Assembly (NCBI GenBank): GCA_012839895.1
Contig: DUML01000013.1
Location: 1-64,000, forward strand
DNA from: Peptococcaceae bacterium
GTDB lineage: Bacteria; Bacillota; Desulfitobacteriia; Desulfitobacteriales; Syntrophobotulaceae
Direction: 5' to 3'
DNA: 64,000 nucleotides
Positions within the stretch are counted from its first letter, which is position 1. Each line of letters begins with the position of its first letter. The position numbers and the translations under genes were made by a program. Positions 9,708 through 18,412 of the stretch are shown here, piece by piece. Below the pieces are notes generated by a model. That model saw only the letters and a list, made by a program, of their open reading frames with translations. It ran no database searches and was not told where the DNA came from.

Positions 9708-10576
9708 AAAATTTTTAGCCTTTCTAAGGATTGCGGGCTATAAGCGGAGCCCTGGCGGCGTTTACGCTCTTGGCCTAATTCCAGAGCCAGCCGACCCAGT
9801 GCTTGATAGATTTCCTGAAGTTCCTGGGGCATTTCCTGCAAATGTTTGGCCACAACTTCCGCATCCCCCCGGGCTATTGGGCCTGTCAGAGCGCAATGCA
9901 ACCCAACTCTGTCGATATTATGAAGAGCGCCTTGCATTAGAGGGAGCAAAGAATTCAAAGCATCCTGCCGGTCGATCCCCGCCAGTCCAAAAAGTTTAAC
10001 ACCTAAATAAGCCAAAGAAACCAAATAATTGGAAGCTACCACAGCGCCGGCATGGTAGAGAGTCTTTTGCTCCGGTTTTATATTATGAGGAATGCCGCCT
10101 AAAATCCGGACAAGTTCTCTTCCCAACTGCTCACATTCCTCATCACTGCCTTCGATTCCAAAATGGACGCCTGCCATGATTTTCAAGGCGCTATCCACAT
10201 CGGCGAATGCCTGGAGGGGGTGAACGGAAAGGTACCTGACGGGAGTCTCCGGATTTTTGCACATGACAGCCGACTGCAGAGAGCCTGAGCAGTGAATCCA
10301 AACTTGCCCCGGTTTATGTTCCGAAACCTTGGCTAATTCTTCCGCAACCTTTTCTATTTCTCCGTCAAGGGTAGTAATAAAAAGCAAGTCGGCTTCCCGG
10401 GCCAAGATACTTAAGGGCAAATGGGGGCTATGCAAATAACGGCTAAAATTTTCATAGGAAGCTTTTGAGCGGGTATTGACGCCAATACACTTAAGACCCG
10501 CTCTTTCCAGCAAAACTGCCAGAGCCGTTCCGACTACCCCTGTTCCAATCACAGCAAAAGTGTGGTCAAGAAGCAT
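9689..10576 (-). CDS. Rossmann-fold DUF2520 oxidoreductase-like protein
   Basis: NAD(P)-binding Rossmann domain (FAVIGTGVVGTALAVLLERAG at the N-terminus) followed by the helical DUF2520 domain (roughly residues 130-260, with HPLQAFADVDSALKI and HAGAVVASNYLVSLAYLG). The fold resembles ketopantoate reductase and pyrroline-5-carboxylate reductase. Because panC and panD follow, it may act as a ketopantoate reductase-like enzyme, but this is inference. The ATG at 10576 has GGGAGG upstream; a GTG six codons earlier overlaps that site and is unlikely. A long-range hairpin lies in the leader. Confidence 0.85.
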   Translation of the reverse strand: MLLDHTFAVIGTGVVGTALAVLLERAGLKCIGVNTRSKASYENFSRYLHSPHLPLSILAREADLLFITTLDGEIEKVAEELAKVSEHKPGQVWIHCSGSLQSAVMCKNPETPVRYLSVHPLQAFADVDSALKIMAGVHFGIEGSDEECEQLGRELVRILGGIPHNIKPEQKTLYHAGAVVASNYLVSLAYLGVKLFGLAGIDRQDALNSLLPLMQGALHNIDRVGLHCALTGPIARGDAEVVAKHLQEMPQELQEIYQALGRLALELGQERKRRQGSAYSPQSLERLKILLNYKE

Positions 10577-10597
10577 TAAAAATACACCTCCCACTTT

Positions 10598-10655
10598 GGT
10601 GAAGGTGTGTACTTATCTTAAAATAGCCAATTCTAAGGTTTGCTCTGCCTTCACC
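10598..10655 (-). promoter_or_regulatory. Leader inverted repeat upstream of DUF2520 gene
   Basis: GGTGAAGG (10598-10605) and CCTTCACC (10648-10655) are perfect 8-bp complements 42 bases apart, just before the ribosome-binding site. The stretch 10595-10788 has no gene and also holds a TATAAT (10775-10770, minus) without a good -35. A translation-level control element is possible but unproven. Confidence 0.3.
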
Positions 10656-10788
10656 GTCTCAGTAGTTATCCAAGCGGTTAATCCGTTCGCAGCATTTTTA
10701 GGAGTTTATTTGGATTATTCCCTAAAACTACAGTACAATTCCTTTGGATATTGTCCATAGCTCCAATACATTATAAAACAAAAAAACC

Positions 10789-11274
10789 TTAAGCGAAAGA
10801 TATTTTTTTCACTTTCCCTTCCCCTTTTACTTCTTGAATCGGCCTCCCGGAAGGCAAAACTAACTCCGGTTCAATCTCTCTTAAGGGCGCCAGGACAAAC
10901 TCCCTTCTTTCCATATAAGGATGGGGTAGGGTTAGTTCCTGGGAATTAATTCTATAATTATGATAAGTAAGGATATCGATATCAATTACCCTTGGCCCCC
11001 AGTGCAGCTTCCGCTCTCGCCCAAGTAAATGTTCAATTCTTTGACAATAACGCAGCAAGCTAAGAGGCTCCAGGGTTGATTCAATTTTCACAGCCAAGTT
11101 ATAAAAAGGCTCTTGCTCAACTCCTCCCCAGGGTTCGGTCTCATAAAAACCGGACACTTTTATTATCTTAAGGGACGGATGAAGGGTTGGAGAATCTTCT
11201 AAAAGGTTTAAAGCCCTTTCCAAATTCCCTTTTCTATCCCCAAGGTTGCTGCCTAAGCTTAAAAACCCAATCAT
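10789..11274 (-). CDS. folK: HPPK, folate pyrophosphokinase FolK
   Basis: Transfers pyrophosphate from ATP to 6-hydroxymethyl-dihydropterin. The 161-residue protein has SLGSNLGDRKGNL at the N-terminus, the loop FYETEPWGGVEQEPFYN, and the family signature GPRVIDIDILTY with magnesium-binding aspartates. Its ATG overlaps the folB stop as ATGA, showing tight coupling in the order folP, folB, folK, the same order as in Bacillus. Confidence 0.97.
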   Translation of the reverse strand: MIGFLSLGSNLGDRKGNLERALNLLEDSPTLHPSLKIIKVSGFYETEPWGGVEQEPFYNLAVKIESTLEPLSLLRYCQRIEHLLGRERKLHWGPRVIDIDILTYHNYRINSQELTLPHPYMERREFVLAPLREIEPELVLPSGRPIQEVKGEGKVKKISFA

Positions 11275-11654
11275 TTTGCTTTCTCCCTGAATATTTCTAC
11301 CGATACATCTCTAAATACCCCAGGCAAAGGGGCATTTGGTTTATGCACTTCTACCCGGACCGCTTGGCAATCAAATCCCGCCAGGACTTGGGCGGCAATC
11401 GCCTCAGCTAAAGATTCCAGTAATTGAAATCTCTCTTTCTCTACACAGGCCTTAACTGTCTCATATACTTCGGCATAGTTTACAGTCTCTTCCAGCTTGT
11501 CCCTGCCGCTAAGCCATTTTCCAGGGTAAAGATCCACATCAACCAGAAACTTTTGCCCTAATTTTTGTTCTTCGGGCAAGACCCCATGATAAGCGTAAAA
11601 TTCCAGCCCTCTTAAATGAATAACGTTAACTGTCCTGTAGTAATTATTCTGCAT
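11271..11654 (-). CDS. folB: Dihydroneopterin aldolase FolB
   Basis: Cleaves dihydroneopterin to hydroxymethyl-dihydropterin, the substrate of FolK. At 127 residues it is standard. Signatures are LRGLEFYAYHGVLPEEQKLGQ and a conserved late lysine in VEVHKPNAPLPG. It overlaps folK by 4 bp and lies 98 bases below folP. Confidence 0.96.
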   Translation of the reverse strand: MQNNYYRTVNVIHLRGLEFYAYHGVLPEEQKLGQKFLVDVDLYPGKWLSGRDKLEETVNYAEVYETVKACVEKERFQLLESLAEAIAAQVLAGFDCQAVRVEVHKPNAPLPGVFRDVSVEIFREKAK

Positions 11655-11752
11655 AACTGCTCCTTCCCGGTGTAAACCACCCTAGGCTTATATGCAACCT
11701 TCTCTTTCAAACTTATCTATCTTAGACTCATCTAAGTCTTATTCTCAGCCTA

Positions 11753-12598
11753 TTACTTTTTTCTTTGTATAACCAAATCGGTCATCATAGCTGCCTTTTT
11801 GTTGGCCGCCACATCATGTACCCGGATAATATCCGCCCCGGCTGCTATTCCCAGGGCATTTAAAGCTATAGTAGGCTCCAGCCTCTCTTCCACCGGGAGA
11901 TTTAAAGTCCTGCCGATAACGGACTTGCGGGAAACTCCCAGCAGCAAGGGATAAGGCAGTGACTTAAGTTCAGATAACCTGCTTAAGACTTCCAAGTTTT
12001 GTTCCGGGGTTTTCCCGAACCCTATCCCGGGGTCAATTATTATTCTATCTTCTTTTATCCCCGACTTTAAAGCTTTTTCCACGCTTTGTTCCAGAAAAGC
12101 CAGGATTTCCCCTAGTAGATCCGTATACTCGGTATTCTCTTTATTATGCATAAGGACAACCGCCGCCTGAGAAGCAGCTATTACCCCGGCCATAGCCGGA
12201 TCCCGTTGCAAGCCCCAAATATCATTAATAATATGTGCGCCGTAATTTAAAGCCTTCTCCGCCACTACCGCCTTTTGGGTATCTACCGAGACGGGAACAG
12301 GGCAACGGGGAAGGAGTTCTTTCAAAACAGGTTCCAGACGAGCCCATTCTTCCTCTGCCGTAATTCCGGCATAGCCCGGACGGGTGGACTCAGCGCCAAT
12401 ATCCAGGATATCGGCTCCTTCCCGGATAAGCCTTGCTGCTTGCTCTAAAGCCTTCTCCGGTTTTAAATACCGTCCCCCGTCGCTAAAAGAATCCGGTGTA
12501 ACGTTTAAGATCCCCATAATCAGTGTCCTTTGACCAAGGAGCAATTCCCGGTCCCTGCAAGGCAAGACCCTGATGTTAACTCCTGCGGCAGGCTCCAT
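11753..12598 (-). CDS. folP: Dihydropteroate synthase FolP
   Basis: Condenses the pterin pyrophosphate with p-aminobenzoate; the sulfonamide target. TIM barrel of about 281 residues with MGILNVTPDSFSDGGRY, IGAESTRPGY, DPGIGFGKTPEQNLEVL and a C-terminal RVHDVAANKKA. The ATG at 12598 has GGAGG 10 bases upstream; an in-frame TTG two codons earlier has too short a spacing. First of folP-folB-folK. Confidence 0.97.
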   Translation of the reverse strand: MEPAAGVNIRVLPCRDRELLLGQRTLIMGILNVTPDSFSDGGRYLKPEKALEQAARLIREGADILDIGAESTRPGYAGITAEEEWARLEPVLKELLPRCPVPVSVDTQKAVVAEKALNYGAHIINDIWGLQRDPAMAGVIAASQAAVVLMHNKENTEYTDLLGEILAFLEQSVEKALKSGIKEDRIIIDPGIGFGKTPEQNLEVLSRLSELKSLPYPLLLGVSRKSVIGRTLNLPVEERLEPTIALNALGIAAGADIIRVHDVAANKKAAMMTDLVIQRKK

Positions 12599-12666
12599 CT
12601 TCAAATACCCTCCTTGCCGTATCTTAGCTTAGCTTGCTCTTTATTCAACGTTTTAAACAAAAGGAG

Positions 12667-12704
12667 AGAGCAGCCTGCCGGAATCCAAACCAGCAAACTG
12701 CTCT
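12667..12704 (-). terminator. Hairpin downstream of DUF881 gene
   Basis: AGAGCAG (12667-12673) pairs with CTGCTCT (12698-12704) across a 24-nt loop, between the DUF881 gene and folP. The minus strand shows no U-tract directly after it, so it is a weak terminator candidate at best. Confidence 0.3.
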
Positions 12705-12733
12705 TTGATTATAAGCGAAAACCGGTAAAAATG

Positions 12734-13447
12734 CTATTGTTGTTTAGTCTCTTTAAACGGCTTGGCATACTCAAAACTGTAACCGCCTTTGTAGGAAGGA
12801 ATGTTGACTATTTCCCTGAAAATCTCCACTTTCATGCCGGCTTGTTTAAGAGGCGCGGCTTCCAGCTTGGTCAGGTAATCGAGAAGAATTTCCTGGTCCC
12901 CGATAGCCAGCAGTTCGTAGGTCGTCCCTCCCACTCTACTGATAGGAACAGAATTAACCAAAATAGTGGATGTCCCGCTCATAACGATTGAAGTGGTGCT
13001 GACAACCCTTTGGCCATTAATGCTTATGGCCTCAGCGCCGGCAAACCGCATAGTATTTATAATCCGCCGTAAGTCATCAGTATTCAGGGGAAATAAGACA
13101 TGGATATCCGGGCCGCTATCCTGAATGGTCATCCTTACTCCCGGCCCACGGACGGGAATGGTTCCATCGGCTATTCTCAGCTTATCAAGTCTTGCTATTA
13201 AGAAAGGGTTATTTATCTCTTTGTTTTTATACTTTTCTAATTCACTGGTTAGTTTTTTATACTCTTCTTGAAGCTGTTTATTTCTTTCCTGGAGAGTATT
13301 CATTACCGACCGCATTTGGTTCAATCTCTCCTGCTGAATCTGTTCAGCCACATCAACTTCTTTTTGGGTCTGCACTTGGAGAGAAATAAGGAAACCTATG
13401 GCAACGGCGGCGATGGTAGCCACAGTTATGATGTGCTTGTTAAACAT
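12734..13447 (-). CDS. DUF881 membrane-anchored protein
   Basis: Family of unknown function (YlxW/YlxX-like). One N-terminal membrane helix (HIITVATIAAVAIGFLISLQ, about 4-23) is followed by a coiled coil (about 28-75) and an extracytoplasmic DUF881 domain (AGAEAISINGQRVVSTTSIV). The ATG at 13447 comes 4 bases after the stop of the upstream DUF881 gene, with GGAGG in between. The protein ends KPFKETKQQ and stops with TAG. It is paralogous to its neighbour and probably forms a complex with it. Confidence 0.9.
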   Translation of the reverse strand: MFNKHIITVATIAAVAIGFLISLQVQTQKEVDVAEQIQQERLNQMRSVMNTLQERNKQLQEEYKKLTSELEKYKNKEINNPFLIARLDKLRIADGTIPVRGPGVRMTIQDSGPDIHVLFPLNTDDLRRIINTMRFAGAEAISINGQRVVSTTSIVMSGTSTILVNSVPISRVGGTTYELLAIGDQEILLDYLTKLEAAPLKQAGMKVEIFREIVNIPSYKGGYSFEYAKPFKETKQQ

Positions 13448-13451
13448 TTCC

Positions 13452-14162
13452 TTAACCCTCCTTGACCGGCTCCGCATATTTATAATCATACTCTTTCCCT
13501 GCTGGAACAGTAAGGGGTTCTTCCGGAGTTTCCAATTTACGGGTTATCCCGTATTGCTGTTGGTATTCACCAAGCTTATCCCAAAAATAAAACTGCAAAG
13601 CGGAGGTCAAGTCACTCTGGTTGCCTATAGCTACGATCCTGTAAGGCGGCATTTGTCTTGTGCCATTAATCCGGATATAAGCCCCACTGCAAAAAATCTC
13701 GGTATGGGTAGTGATGCGCTGGTTGTTAACGGCGATGGCTTCTGCTCCCCCATTCCAGAGGATATTAATCAAGGTGCGCAGATACTCTTCATGGATAACA
13801 TAATTCCCATAATCGGAATCTCGCTCCAAGTCAGAGTCATCGAGAGTAATCCTTATCCCGGGGCCGGTTAATTCGACTAGGGCAGCATTCATCCGCGCTT
13901 GATCCAACTGTTGGGAGGCTAAGGCCGCTGCACTCTGACCGGCTTTTAGCTTGTTAAGCTCATCCCAAAGTTTTTCATTTTCTTTGGCCAACTGTTCATT
14001 TTCCAATTCCAGTTGAAGCAGGCTGGGCAAATTGGCATCTTGATGCAGCACATCTTGATTGGCTGTGTAGTAAGCTTTCACAAGAAGGACGGAAGTAACG
14101 CCAATCACAAATAATCCTAAGGAAATCAAGCTTAAAGCTAAATTTTTCTTAACCTGCATCAT
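13452..14162 (-). CDS. DUF881 membrane-anchored protein, paralogue
   Basis: Second DUF881 protein, 236 residues: an N-terminal membrane helix (LALSLISLGLFVIGVTSVLL), a short coiled coil rich in Glu and Leu (LELENEQLAKENEKLWDELN, about 50-69), then the conserved domain with GPGIRITLDDSD and GGAEAIAVNNQRITTHTEI. Its product is expected on the outer face of the membrane. It is followed 4 bases later by the other DUF881 gene. In many Firmicutes such pairs lie near division genes; here they sit between ndk and folP. Confidence 0.9.
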   Translation of the reverse strand: MMQVKKNLALSLISLGLFVIGVTSVLLVKAYYTANQDVLHQDANLPSLLQLELENEQLAKENEKLWDELNKLKAGQSAAALASQQLDQARMNAALVELTGPGIRITLDDSDLERDSDYGNYVIHEEYLRTLINILWNGGAEAIAVNNQRITTHTEIFCSGAYIRINGTRQMPPYRIVAIGNQSDLTSALQFYFWDKLGEYQQQYGITRKLETPEEPLTVPAGKEYDYKYAEPVKEG

Positions 14163-14257
14163 TTATTCACCTCAGCTTAGGAACTAAACAGCTTGCAAGA
14201 CATTAAGGTTTAAGCAATAGATTTGTGAAAAATAACAAACCTAGCCCTATATTATAA

Positions 14258-14281
14258 AGGACACCCTTTAGCAGGTGTCCT
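14258..14281 (-). terminator. Terminator-like hairpin after ndk
   Basis: AGGACACC (14258-14265) and GGTGTCCT (14274-14281) form an 8-bp GC-rich stem with an 8-nt loop. On the minus strand it follows the ndk stop and is trailed by TTTATAAT, a short imperfect U-run. Confidence 0.6.
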
Positions 14282-14286
14282 AGTTG

Positions 14287-14736
14287 CTATTCACTCAGCC
14301 AGTCATCACCAGCTTTAGGATAAGAAAAAATTTCTTCAGGACGGAAGTAAAGAGATATCTCCCGCTCGGCACTTTCCAGGGAATCTGAGCCATGAATCAC
14401 GTTTCGGCTGATATCCAGTGCATAACTCCCCCGAATAGAACCCGGATCCGCATTCAGGGGATTAGTAGCTCCCATCAGGAGCCGAGCTTGGGCGACCGCG
14501 TTTTTGCCTTCCCAAACCATCGCAATAACGGGAGAAGACATAATATACTGAACTGTAGGCTCAAAAAAGCTTTTGCCCCGATGTTCACGATAATGCTCTT
14601 CAGCCAAAGCTCTGTCAACTTTGAGCATCTTTAAAGCTACTAACTTTAGACCTTTTTTTTCTAACCTGGCAATAATTTCACCGACTAAACCTCTTTGCAC
14701 GGCATCCGGCTTCAGCATCAGAAATGTTCTCTCCAC
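14287..14736 (-). CDS. ndk: Nucleoside diphosphate kinase
   Basis: Transfers phosphate between nucleoside tri- and diphosphates through a phosphohistidine. The 149-residue protein has [20 protein letters not shown] at the start and the catalytic site [16 protein letters not shown] (the His of the NxxHGSDS motif). GGAGG precedes a GTG start. It lies between ftsH and the DUF881 pair and stops with TAG. Confidence 0.97.
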   Translation of the reverse strand: MERTFLMLKPDAVQRGLVGEIIARLEKKGLKLVALKMLKVDRALAEEHYREHRGKSFFEPTVQYIMSSPVIAMVWEGKNAVAQARLLMGATNPLNADPGSIRGSYALDISRNVIHGSDSLESAEREISLYFRPEEIFSYPKAGDDWLSE

Positions 14737-14770
14737 AGTAACCCTCCTAATCTAACCTTGCCACGGATCC

Positions 14771-16819
14771 TTACTCTTTACTTCTTGTGGCTTTAAACTT
14801 CGATGTTCTTTTAAGTTTAATTTTTCTTTTCTCCCTGTCTTGCTCAGTGGGAGCATTCAGGTCTTCATTTCCGTCTTCGTCATTTTCATCAAAGGCCTCA
14901 TCTTCAGGCCATTTATTTTCCTCTTCTTCAACAGCTTCAGCTTCAGGCTCAGCTTCCTTAGCTTTCTCAGCTTGTTCGCCCTTAGCCGGAGGAAGAGCGG
15001 CTAAATCCTGTTTACGGCTTTCGTCGTAGTCGGCAATAATTTTACGGAATTCGTCTGCTTCCAAGGTCTCTCTTTCCATTAGAGCCTGGGCAATAGCATG
15101 AAGAATATCCATTTTTTCAATTATAATATCTTGAGCCCTCTGGTAAGCCTCATCAATTATCCGGCGGATTTCATTATCTATAGCCTGGGCGACAGATTCG
15201 CTGTAATTGCGATCCCGGGCAATATCCCTGCCTAAGAATACTTGTTCTTCCTTATGGCCAAAAGTAATTGGCCCCAGCTCGTCAGACATGCCCAATTCGG
15301 TAATCATTTTGCGAACAATACTGGTAGCCCTTTCCAAATCGTTGGAAGCGCCGGTACTAATTTCATTGAGCACCAAAGCCTCGGCTACCCTGCCTCCCAG
15401 GAGCATTACTACCTGGTCTAAAAGCTGGGATTTGGTCATATAGTTGCGGTCTTCCTTAGGGAGAAGCAGCGTATAACCGCCGGCTCTCCCTCTGGGAATA
15501 ATGGATACTTTATGAAGCGGATCGGTATGAGGGAGATATTCCCCTAACAGAGCATGGCCCGCTTCATGGTAAGCCACAAGTTTCTTTTCGAAATCGCTAA
15601 TAACCCTGCTTTTCTTTTCCGGCCCGGCAATCACTCTTTCAATGGAGTCTTCCAAAGCCTTCATGCTAATTTTCTTCTGGTTGCGGCGAGCGGTTAGCAA
15701 AGCAGCTTCATTAACCAAGTTGGCCAAGTCGGCACCGGTAAAGCCCGGAGTCCGGCGAGCCAGAACCTCCAGGTTAACATCTTGCGCCAAGGGCTTGCCT
15801 CTGGTATGCACTTTAAGAATTTCTTCCCGCCCTTTAATATCAGGCACATTCACAACAACTTGGCGGTCAAAACGCCCCGGCCTGAGTAAGGCAGGGTCGA
15901 GAATATCGGGTCTGTTGGTGGCAGCGATAATGATAATCCCTTCATTGCCGTTAAAACCATCCATTTCCACCAGGAGCTGGTTTAAGGTTTGCTCTCTTTC
16001 ATCGTGACCCCCGCCTAAGCCTGCTCCACGGTGCCGGCCAACAGCATCGATTTCATCGATAAAAACGATACAGGGTGAATTCTTTTTGGCTTGTTCGAAT
16101 AAATCCCTAACTCTGGAGGCCCCGACTCCAACAAACATTTCTACAAAATCAGAGCCGCTGATACTAAAGAAAGGTACACCGGCTTCCCCGGAGACGGCCT
16201 TAGCCAAAAGGGTTTTCCCCGTTCCAGGAGGTCCAAAGAGAAGCACGCCTTTAGGAATTTTAGCACCGATGTCGGTAAATTTCTTAGGAGATTTAAGAAA
16301 TTCCACGATTTCTTCCAATTCTTCCTTAACTTCATCAACGCCGGCAACATCTTTGAAGGTTACCTTCTTGTCATCTGCTACCAGGCGAGCCCGGCTCTTG
16401 CCAAATTGCATGACTTTGCTGCCGCCACCCTGGGTGGTCTGCATCATATAAAAGAATATGCCAAAGATTAAAAGCATCATAAACAGGGTAGGCAGCACCG
16501 ATATCCACCAAGGCGGGGTTTCCGGCGGTTCAAAGCGATGCTGGATATTCTGTTTTTCCAGGTCATCAAGAAGTTTTTGATCACCCGTAGGGCCTGTCAC
16601 TTCATAAACCTTGCCATCATTCATTGTGACAGTGTAAATATTAACCGGGTCATTTACTACCACTGATACATCACTGACTCTGCCGGCGGCAACAGCTTGT
16701 TTAAATCCATAATAATCAAGGCTGGTGTCCTTCTCAGCAGGAGGATTAGCCCACTTAATAAGCACTATAGCCAGTAGGATAATCATTAAATAAATTGCTA
16801 CATTTTTAAATATTTTCAA
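14771..16819 (-). CDS. ftsH: ATP-dependent zinc metalloprotease FtsH
   Basis: Membrane AAA+ protease that extracts and degrades membrane and regulatory proteins. From a TTG start at 16819 it has 682 residues: membrane helix near 7-22, extracytoplasmic segment, second helix near 105-125, Walker [10 protein letters not shown] (about 195-203), Walker [10 protein letters not shown], the second region of homology [19 protein letters not shown], and zinc site HEAGH (about 418-422). GGAGG stands 8 bases before the TTG. An upstream ATG at 16870 coincides with the predicted transcription start and cannot be used. The C-terminal ~60 residues form a long acidic then basic tail. Confidence 0.97.
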   Translation of the reverse strand: MKIFKNVAIYLMIILLAIVLIKWANPPAEKDTSLDYYGFKQAVAAGRVSDVSVVVNDPVNIYTVTMNDGKVYEVTGPTGDQKLLDDLEKQNIQHRFEPPETPPWWISVLPTLFMMLLIFGIFFYMMQTTQGGGSKVMQFGKSRARLVADDKKVTFKDVAGVDEVKEELEEIVEFLKSPKKFTDIGAKIPKGVLLFGPPGTGKTLLAKAVSGEAGVPFFSISGSDFVEMFVGVGASRVRDLFEQAKKNSPCIVFIDEIDAVGRHRGAGLGGGHDEREQTLNQLLVEMDGFNGNEGIIIIAATNRPDILDPALLRPGRFDRQVVVNVPDIKGREEILKVHTRGKPLAQDVNLEVLARRTPGFTGADLANLVNEAALLTARRNQKKISMKALEDSIERVIAGPEKKSRVISDFEKKLVAYHEAGHALLGEYLPHTDPLHKVSIIPRGRAGGYTLLLPKEDRNYMTKSQLLDQVVMLLGGRVAEALVLNEISTGASNDLERATSIVRKMITELGMSDELGPITFGHKEEQVFLGRDIARDRNYSESVAQAIDNEIRRIIDEAYQRAQDIIIEKMDILHAIAQALMERETLEADEFRKIIADYDESRKQDLAALPPAKGEQAEKAKEAEPEAEAVEEEENKWPEDEAFDENDEDGNEDLNAPTEQDREKRKIKLKRTSKFKATRSKE

Positions 16820-16877
16820 TCCGGAGATCCTCCTCTCTTTGCGGAACCCAATAACAGTAGTAAAAAACAATATGTTA

Positions 16878-16906
16878 ATTATAGCATGCCAAGATGTCTT
16901 TTACAA
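16878..16906 (-). promoter_or_regulatory. ftsH promoter
   Basis: On the minus strand TTGTAA (16906-16901), 17-bp spacer, then a perfect TATAAT (16883-16878). Predicted start near 16871 leaves a leader of about 52 nt to the TTG start codon. Confidence 0.7.
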
Positions 16907-16941
16907 TCAATTCAAAATAGGAACAATATAGGAAAAGCTAA

Positions 16942-18339
16942 CTAAACCTTGGCAATAATGCCATATAGCTTAAGTGCCGATTCATTTTCCGGGAGCAAAA
17001 CATCGCTGCGGGAAACCCCGGGAATCCAAACTACAAGCCCGTCAAGAACTAAAAATGGGATCCGCCCCCGTTTTTCCTCCGGAATTTGTTTATCCTGAAA
17101 AACCTTCTTAATTGTTTTATGCCCTAAATTAGCAAAATACATTCGGTCGCCAGGCCTTCTCAGCCGGCAAATTAAAGGTTTTTTTAACTCTAAAACTTGC
17201 TTTTGGCTTAATTCTGTCCACCAGAGAATGCCTTCATCCCGCTTAAGTTCAGTAAATATTCCTGCTTTTAAACCTAAACCAGGAAGCAAATGCCACTCAT
17301 TAAGAGTTAAACTGACCTCCCAGTCCCAGGCAAATTGATTTTGGTCTGAACTTTCTCTTGCAACCTTTTCCGGCAGGCTGAATAATAAGCCTTCCCTGCA
17401 AGCTTCCACTTTTAACCCGGGAAGATTCTGTTTCCAACCTGTCTTACGGCCTTCTTTCATTAAAAGCTTAATAAATTTATATTCTATCCCCCTGGGCTCC
17501 CCGCTTAGAAGGGCAGCAGAAAGCCGCAAAAGACGAGAAAGAATAGCCGGAGGCAATTCCCAAGCTTCAGCGGCAAGCAGATAAGACCCATGGCCCTTTT
17601 GCTTCCCATATTTGACCCACGCTTGGCTAACTTGGGAGCTGATATAGTCCTCATCCCAACGCAAAAGTTCAGCAGTCCGGCCTAATGCTTCCTGAATTTT
17701 CTTATTATATTTGTTTTCCAGTTCCGGTATTAATTCCAACCTTATTCTGTTTCGAGCATAAAAAGGCTCATAATTACTTTTATCGAGAGCATAAGGAAGC
17801 CCGTTTTCATGGCAATAAGCTATCAAATCTTCCTTGCGGATACCCAAGAGAGGCCTAATTATCCCCTCCTTGGCAGGATAAATCCCTGCCAACCCGGCTG
17901 TCCCACTTCCCCTGAGCAAGCGGTAAAGGACAGTCTCGGCCTGGTCGCCCAGATGATGGGCTGTGGCCAGCAAATTACAACCATACTTAACCATGTCTTC
18001 CTTAAATCGAGCATATCGCCACTCCCGAGCCGCCTCCTGAAAGCTTTTTTGGCAGCTGGCCGCATATTCTTTAGCCTTAAATTCATGCAGGATAAAAGGC
18101 ACTCCCCAGTCCTCGGCCAAATTTCTGACCAGTTCCGCTTCTGCTGCGGCTTCTTTCCTGACTTGGTGATTAACATGGCTAATATAGAGAGCTAAATTTT
18201 GCTCCGGACTGTCCTGTGTATAACGGTAAAGAATATGCGCTAAAGCAACAGAATCCGGCCCCCCGGAGACAGCTATCAGGATGGTTGATCCGGACGGAAT
18301 CATCTCTGGCAGTACTTCCGCTTTCAAATCGGCATACAT
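16942..18339 (-). CDS. tilS: tRNA(Ile)-lysidine synthase TilS
   Basis: Attaches lysine to C34 of the CAU-anticodon tRNA-Ile so that it reads AUA. The 465-residue protein has the PP-loop SGGPDSVALAHIL near residue 25, AHHLGDQAETVLYRLLRGSG and DKSNYEPFYARNRIR in the N-terminal ATPase, and C-terminal tRNA-binding domains (RLRRPGDRMYF; KKVFQDKQIPEEKR). GGAGG precedes the ATG. Position between spoIIE and ftsH matches Bacillus, but hpt, usually between tilS and ftsH, is absent. Confidence 0.96.
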   Translation of the reverse strand: MYADLKAEVLPEMIPSGSTILIAVSGGPDSVALAHILYRYTQDSPEQNLALYISHVNHQVRKEAAAEAELVRNLAEDWGVPFILHEFKAKEYAASCQKSFQEAAREWRYARFKEDMVKYGCNLLATAHHLGDQAETVLYRLLRGSGTAGLAGIYPAKEGIIRPLLGIRKEDLIAYCHENGLPYALDKSNYEPFYARNRIRLELIPELENKYNKKIQEALGRTAELLRWDEDYISSQVSQAWVKYGKQKGHGSYLLAAEAWELPPAILSRLLRLSAALLSGEPRGIEYKFIKLLMKEGRKTGWKQNLPGLKVEACREGLLFSLPEKVARESSDQNQFAWDWEVSLTLNEWHLLPGLGLKAGIFTELKRDEGILWWTELSQKQVLELKKPLICRLRRPGDRMYFANLGHKTIKKVFQDKQIPEEKRGRIPFLVLDGLVVWIPGVSRSDVLLPENESALKLYGIIAKV

Positions 18340-18381
18340 TAATAGTTCCTCCGCTGGTTGGCAACCGATTCTATCATTAAT

Positions 18382-18410
18382 AATTTATATACATTAAACT
18401 TTTTTGTCAA
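18382..18410 (-). promoter_or_regulatory. Possible tilS promoter
   Basis: On the minus strand a perfect TTGACA (18410-18405) lies in the spoIIE-tilS gap. The -10 is ambiguous: TAAATT after 17 bp or TATAAA after 15 bp. Confidence 0.45.
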
Positions 18411-18412
18411 AA

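Noticed and set aside
10595-10788. T-box or other known riboswitch upstream of the DUF2520 gene
   Set aside because: No T-box sequence, specifier loop or known aptamer core is recognisable; only an 8-bp long-range inverted repeat.
14258-14281. Promoter for the DUF881 genes formed by TATAAT at 14256-14251
   Set aside because: No acceptable -35 at the right distance; the sequence is better explained as the ndk terminator.
16820-16870. ftsH start at the upstream ATG (16870)
   Set aside because: It coincides with the predicted transcription start and has no ribosome-binding site; the TTG at 16819 has GGAGG.
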